Shown here: positions 33,635-36,076 of the stretch, piece after piece | Position numbering within the stretch: the stretch's first letter is position 1 | How the letters are laid out: every line of letters begins with the position of its first letter | Made by a program: the position numbers and the translations under genes | Notes under the pieces: model-generated | Database searches by the model: none | Seen by the model: the letters and a program-made list of their open reading frames with translations, nothing else | Told to the model about the DNA's origin: nothing | Source: Bacteroidales bacterium M7 | GTDB taxonomy: Bacteria > Bacteroidota > Bacteroidia > Bacteroidales > Muribaculaceae | Direction: 5' to 3' | Assembly (NCBI GenBank): GCA_001689515.1 | Contig: LUJR01000044.1 | Span: 1 to 36,076 of the forward strand | DNA length: 36,076 bases

Positions 33635-34177
33635 TCAGTGGCGGATTTCAAGCTCGCGGTCGCATATCGTCCTGACATGACCGGCGGCGAGAACTGTCTC
33701 TAATCTGTCACCTCGTGCTGGGACATTTGCTTCCATGGGCACCAATGTCCCATTCTGATACTTGATGCCACCGGCGGCATCATAGCCCTCCACTAAAAAT
33801 ATCACTTTAGATGACAAGGTGTACACATGGCTCGGATCTATCTCCGGGTAATTAGCCTTGGGCTTTGCTTCCACCTTGAAGACTGCTTTGGCGGGAACGG
33901 CAGCGGCGGCAAACTCTATCTCCTTGGCAAACACATGGGAAATGGTCTCTGTCTTGCTCTGGCCGTTGGCATCCGTATAGGTGACTGTGAAGTCATAATA
34001 GGTGAAGTAGTCCGCGCTGGCATCCACTGCGCTCATCACCTTATATTTTACTATGGAGCTACCAGCCGCCGGTTCGGGCTGCTTGGGCTCATCGTTGTCG
34101 TCGCCGCATGATGAGAGTGTAGCACATCCTGCCATGATGGTCAGCATCGCTAAGGCTTTGTAGAAGATTGATTTCAT
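33635..34177 (-). CDS. small predicted surface lipoprotein, unknown function
   Basis: A 180-residue lipoprotein starting at the ATG at 34177 (MKSIFYKALAMLTIMAGCAT) with lipobox LSSC and an acidic stretch GDDNDEP right after the Cys, which fits a Bacteroidetes surface-export signal. The mature part is predicted mostly beta (IVKYKVMSAVDASADYFTYYDFTVTYTDANGQ) without a family I recognise. An upstream ATG at 34243 would place a proline-rich stretch before the signal and is rejected. It is divergent from the TPR-AraC regulator, with 167 nt between the two starts, which suggests regulation by it. Palindromic element E lies 8 nt past its stop. Confidence 0.8.
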   Translation of the reverse strand: MKSIFYKALAMLTIMAGCATLSSCGDDNDEPKQPEPAAGSSIVKYKVMSAVDASADYFTYYDFTVTYTDANGQSKTETISHVFAKEIEFAAAAVPAKAVFKVEAKPKANYPEIDPSHVYTLSSKVIFLVEGYDAAGGIKYQNGTLVPMEANVPARGDRLETVLAAGHVRTICDRELEIRH

Positions 34178-34225
34178 AAAGATGGTGTTAAAAAATGATT
34201 GATGGTTGATTGGTAATGTCAATGG

Positions 34226-34233
34226 CAAAGGTA
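34226..34233 (-). promoter_or_regulatory. candidate -7 box for the surface lipoprotein gene
   Basis: Minus-strand TACCTTTG matches TAnnTTTG but no -33 element is apparent, which fits a promoter needing an activator such as the divergent AraC-type regulator. Leader about 42 nt. Confidence 0.5.
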
Positions 34234-34331
34234 ACGGAGGCATGCCATTTCGATGCTATAATATTCTGTGGTATTTGTACGGAAAAATGTCCGAAAACCG
34301 ATTCTGGAGCGTTTCAGACTGTTTTTTAGAC

Positions 34332-34339
34332 TAAATTTG
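34332..34339 (+). promoter_or_regulatory. candidate -7 box for the TPR-AraC regulator gene
   Basis: TAAATTTG matches TAnnTTTG and ends 5 nt before the ATG at 34345, so a start about 7 nt downstream would fall on the start codon (leaderless mRNA). No clear -33 element. Confidence 0.5.
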
Positions 34340-34344
34340 CGCTC

Positions 34345-36006
34345 ATGGTACATTTGAAATCATATTTGCTTGCAATCTTCATGGTGGCAGTCTGTGCTGC
34401 CGCTGTGCATTCACAGGTGCCCGACTCCTTGCTTAAAGAGAAGCATCTGAAATCTTTGGTAGTGGACAATCCCGACAGCCTGCTGCGGCTGCTTGATGTG
34501 GCGGAGGCGCGACGATTGCCGACGATGCCGCAATACCGCATCGATCTGCTGCGGGCGATGGCTTACAACGAGCTGCGTATGTTCTCGCTTAAGGAGCGTT
34601 ATGCTATGAAGGTGCTTGACGATGACTCCATCGCCGCGCACCCCGACCTACGCCTCAACGCTATGGTCATGGCGTTGTCGGCACAATCGTTCTATGGCAA
34701 TTACCGTGCTTCCTTGCCGCTTGCCATGGAGGCGATCAAGCTGGCGCGTCAGCTCGGCAACCGTCCGGGAGAGTACAACATATTGCAGACCGTGGCAGCT
34801 GATGCGTTTGAGTTCGGCGACCGCAAGCAGGGCTATGAATATCTTGAGCAAGTGATATCGTCGGGCTACGGCTCTGACAAGGTGCGTGACCTTGCCAATG
34901 TGTCATCAGCGTTGGGCATGAAGGTCATACAGCTCTATGCCGATGACCGCTACAGGGAAGCTCTCGCCGAGAGCCGTCGGCGCATGGAGGTAATCAGCCG
35001 CATTGACAGCCTCGGAGGTGCTCCCGCCGGTTTCACCGACCAGCAGCGGGCTTATACCTATGCGCGCATTGCTTCCTCGGCATGCCAGCTCGGTGACCGG
35101 CGCAGGGCAGACAAGGCTTATGTCGACTTCATGTCGACCGAATACGCCTCTACCGACTATGGCAGGGCTTTTATATTGGACTATCTGCTTGTGTCGCATA
35201 AATATGATAAAGTCATAGAGGTCACGCAGCCGTTGTGCGCGCTTCTCCAGCAGTCTGATACCATCAATGACGATTATTATAGCGTGCTCTATAGCAGAGG
35301 CAAGGCATATGCGGGCATCGGGGATGCCATGCGAGGATTCTCGCTGATGGAGCGGGCTTCTGTCATCAAAGACAGCCTCATACGCCGTGAGCATCAGAGC
35401 CATGCACAGGAACTCGCCATGATGTTTGAGGTTGAAGAGAAGGAACTGGCATTGTCGCAGTCGCGCGAAGAGTCGGCTCGCCGCCTGATTTGGCTTGTCG
35501 TATCGATAGGCATCGTGGCGGTAGTGTCGGTTGCCCTCCTGGCTCTGTGGTGGCACTACCGCATGGTCTTGAAGCGCAACCGTCTGGCAGCACGGCAGAT
35601 TGACGAACTTATGGCACAGCGGTCTATCATGCGTGGCAACGAGGCTGAGCCAGATGGCAAGTCTGCTGATAAAGAGAAATTTATGGACATGGAGAGCCGC
35701 ATAATCCAGCAACTCCTTTTTCTTGAGCAGGGATGTAACCGTGACATGATTGCTGACAGATGCTCGATGCCCAAAGCGGCTGTGTCACAGTTGATTCAGC
35801 AATACGCTCGCTGCTCTGTAGGCGAATACGTCAACCGCCTGAAGGTCGAACATTCTGTAGAGTTGATACGTCAGCACCCCGATTGGACCATCGAAGCCAT
35901 AGGCTATGCCTCGGGATTCAACAGCCGTAGCACCTACTACCAGCACTTCAACCGCATCTTCGGCATCACACCCGCCCAATACGCCTCCCAGCAGCCGAAG
36001 AAATAA
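34345..36006 (+). CDS. membrane-spanning TPR sensor with cytoplasmic AraC-type DNA-binding domain
   Basis: A 553-residue one-protein transmembrane regulator: an N-terminal signal sequence (about 1-23), a periplasmic helical TPR-like region (about 30-375), a short coiled segment (EVEEKELALSQSREESA), one membrane segment (about 380-402, LIWLVVSIGIVAVVSVALLALWW) and a C-terminal AraC double helix-turn-helix (about 455-550) with YASGFNSRSTYYQHFNRIFGITPAQY. There is no histidine kinase or receiver domain, so it differs from hybrid two-component systems of Bacteroides. It would sense an envelope cue and act at DNA directly. The target is probably the divergent surface lipoprotein. The ATG at 34345 gives the complete signal; the next Met, residue 13, would truncate it. 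Confidence 0.88.
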   Translation: MVHLKSYLLAIFMVAVCAAAVHSQVPDSLLKEKHLKSLVVDNPDSLLRLLDVAEARRLPTMPQYRIDLLRAMAYNELRMFSLKERYAMKVLDDDSIAAHPDLRLNAMVMALSAQSFYGNYRASLPLAMEAIKLARQLGNRPGEYNILQTVAADAFEFGDRKQGYEYLEQVISSGYGSDKVRDLANVSSALGMKVIQLYADDRYREALAESRRRMEVISRIDSLGGAPAGFTDQQRAYTYARIASSACQLGDRRRADKAYVDFMSTEYASTDYGRAFILDYLLVSHKYDKVIEVTQPLCALLQQSDTINDDYYSVLYSRGKAYAGIGDAMRGFSLMERASVIKDSLIRREHQSHAQELAMMFEVEEKELALSQSREESARRLIWLVVSIGIVAVVSVALLALWWHYRMVLKRNRLAARQIDELMAQRSIMRGNEAEPDGKSADKEKFMDMESRIIQQLLFLEQGCNRDMIADRCSMPKAAVSQLIQQYARCSVGEYVNRLKVEHSVELIRQHPDWTIEAIGYASGFNSRSTYYQHFNRIFGITPAQYASQQPKK

Positions 36007-36057
36007 CAGTAGATAGCCGTTTTGCCGGGTCAATGTAAAAAAGTGGTTGTTAAAATG

Positions 36058-36076
36058 CTGTCTCTTATACACATCT
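36058..36076 (+). other. Nextera/Tn5 mosaic-end adapter read-through at the contig end
   Basis: The last 19 bases are CTGTCTCTTATACACATCT, the standard transposase adapter end used in tagmentation libraries, running exactly to the window edge. This is untrimmed adapter. Genomic sequence therefore ends at about 36057. Confidence 0.95.

Noticed and set aside
34906..35712. 268-residue open frame antisense to the TPR-AraC gene
   Set aside because: It lies wholly within a well-supported gene on the other strand and looks like composition-driven openness.

Overview
The window looks like a chromosomal contig from a gut Bacteroidales, most likely family Muribaculaceae. The reasons are the gene content (PorU-type C25 peptidases with type IX-like C-terminal domains, Rex, a fused KorA, the Cys-poor L31, Asp-rich surface-lipoprotein signals) and the promoters. 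Many genes are preceded by the Bacteroidetes pair TTTG / TAnnTTTG with a 19-20 nt spacer. There is no phage, conjugative element, CRISPR array or rRNA. The last 19 bases are a Nextera/Tn5 adapter end, so the right edge is a library artefact and not biology.

Layout. 51-3704 (minus): recJ-recQ repair pair. 4124-9039 (minus): rex, a degenerate FAH-fold protein and a PorU-like C25 peptidase, led by a promoter lying on the rex start codon. 9152-13450 (minus): a membrane-anchored GH25 muramidase followed by a second PorU-like peptidase, the better candidate for the true type IX sortase. 13661-15767 (minus): a tiny Ala/Val/Glu lipoprotein and a SulP anion transporter. 15982-16164 (minus): two identical tRNA-Asn genes with their own promoter and terminator. 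16296-20111 (minus): an RluA-family pseudouridine synthase and korAB (2-oxoacid:ferredoxin oxidoreductase). 20393-21681 (plus): an XRE-S24 LexA/CI-like repressor divergent from korAB, then rpmE2. 21774-23737 (minus): a surface lipoprotein with a leukocidin-like C-terminal region, broken by a 62-bp tandem duplication. 24036-28820 (plus): serB, a patatin-barrel outer-membrane protein and a ZIP transporter. 28987-33325 (minus): a TPR membrane protein, PpiD-like chaperone and metK. 33635-36006: a small surface lipoprotein divergent from a membrane-spanning TPR-AraC regulator.

Cross-cutting observations. (1) A family of intergenic palindromic elements occurs at six loci. Two of them have clear outer terminal inverted repeats and a third keeps one such end (GAGGGTGTTG[C/T]A). 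Five of the six begin 8-46 bp after a stop codon, at genes that lack a recognisable hairpin/U-tract terminator. (2) Two intergenic tracts are built of 9-bp units. (3) Most of the window is envelope biology: sorting peptidases, muramidase, periplasmic chaperones, an outer-membrane phospholipase-like protein and three lipoproteins. The less ordinary parts are the paired PorU-like peptidases, the apparently ligand-less FAH protein coupled to rex, the broken leukocidin-like lipoprotein and the palindromic elements.
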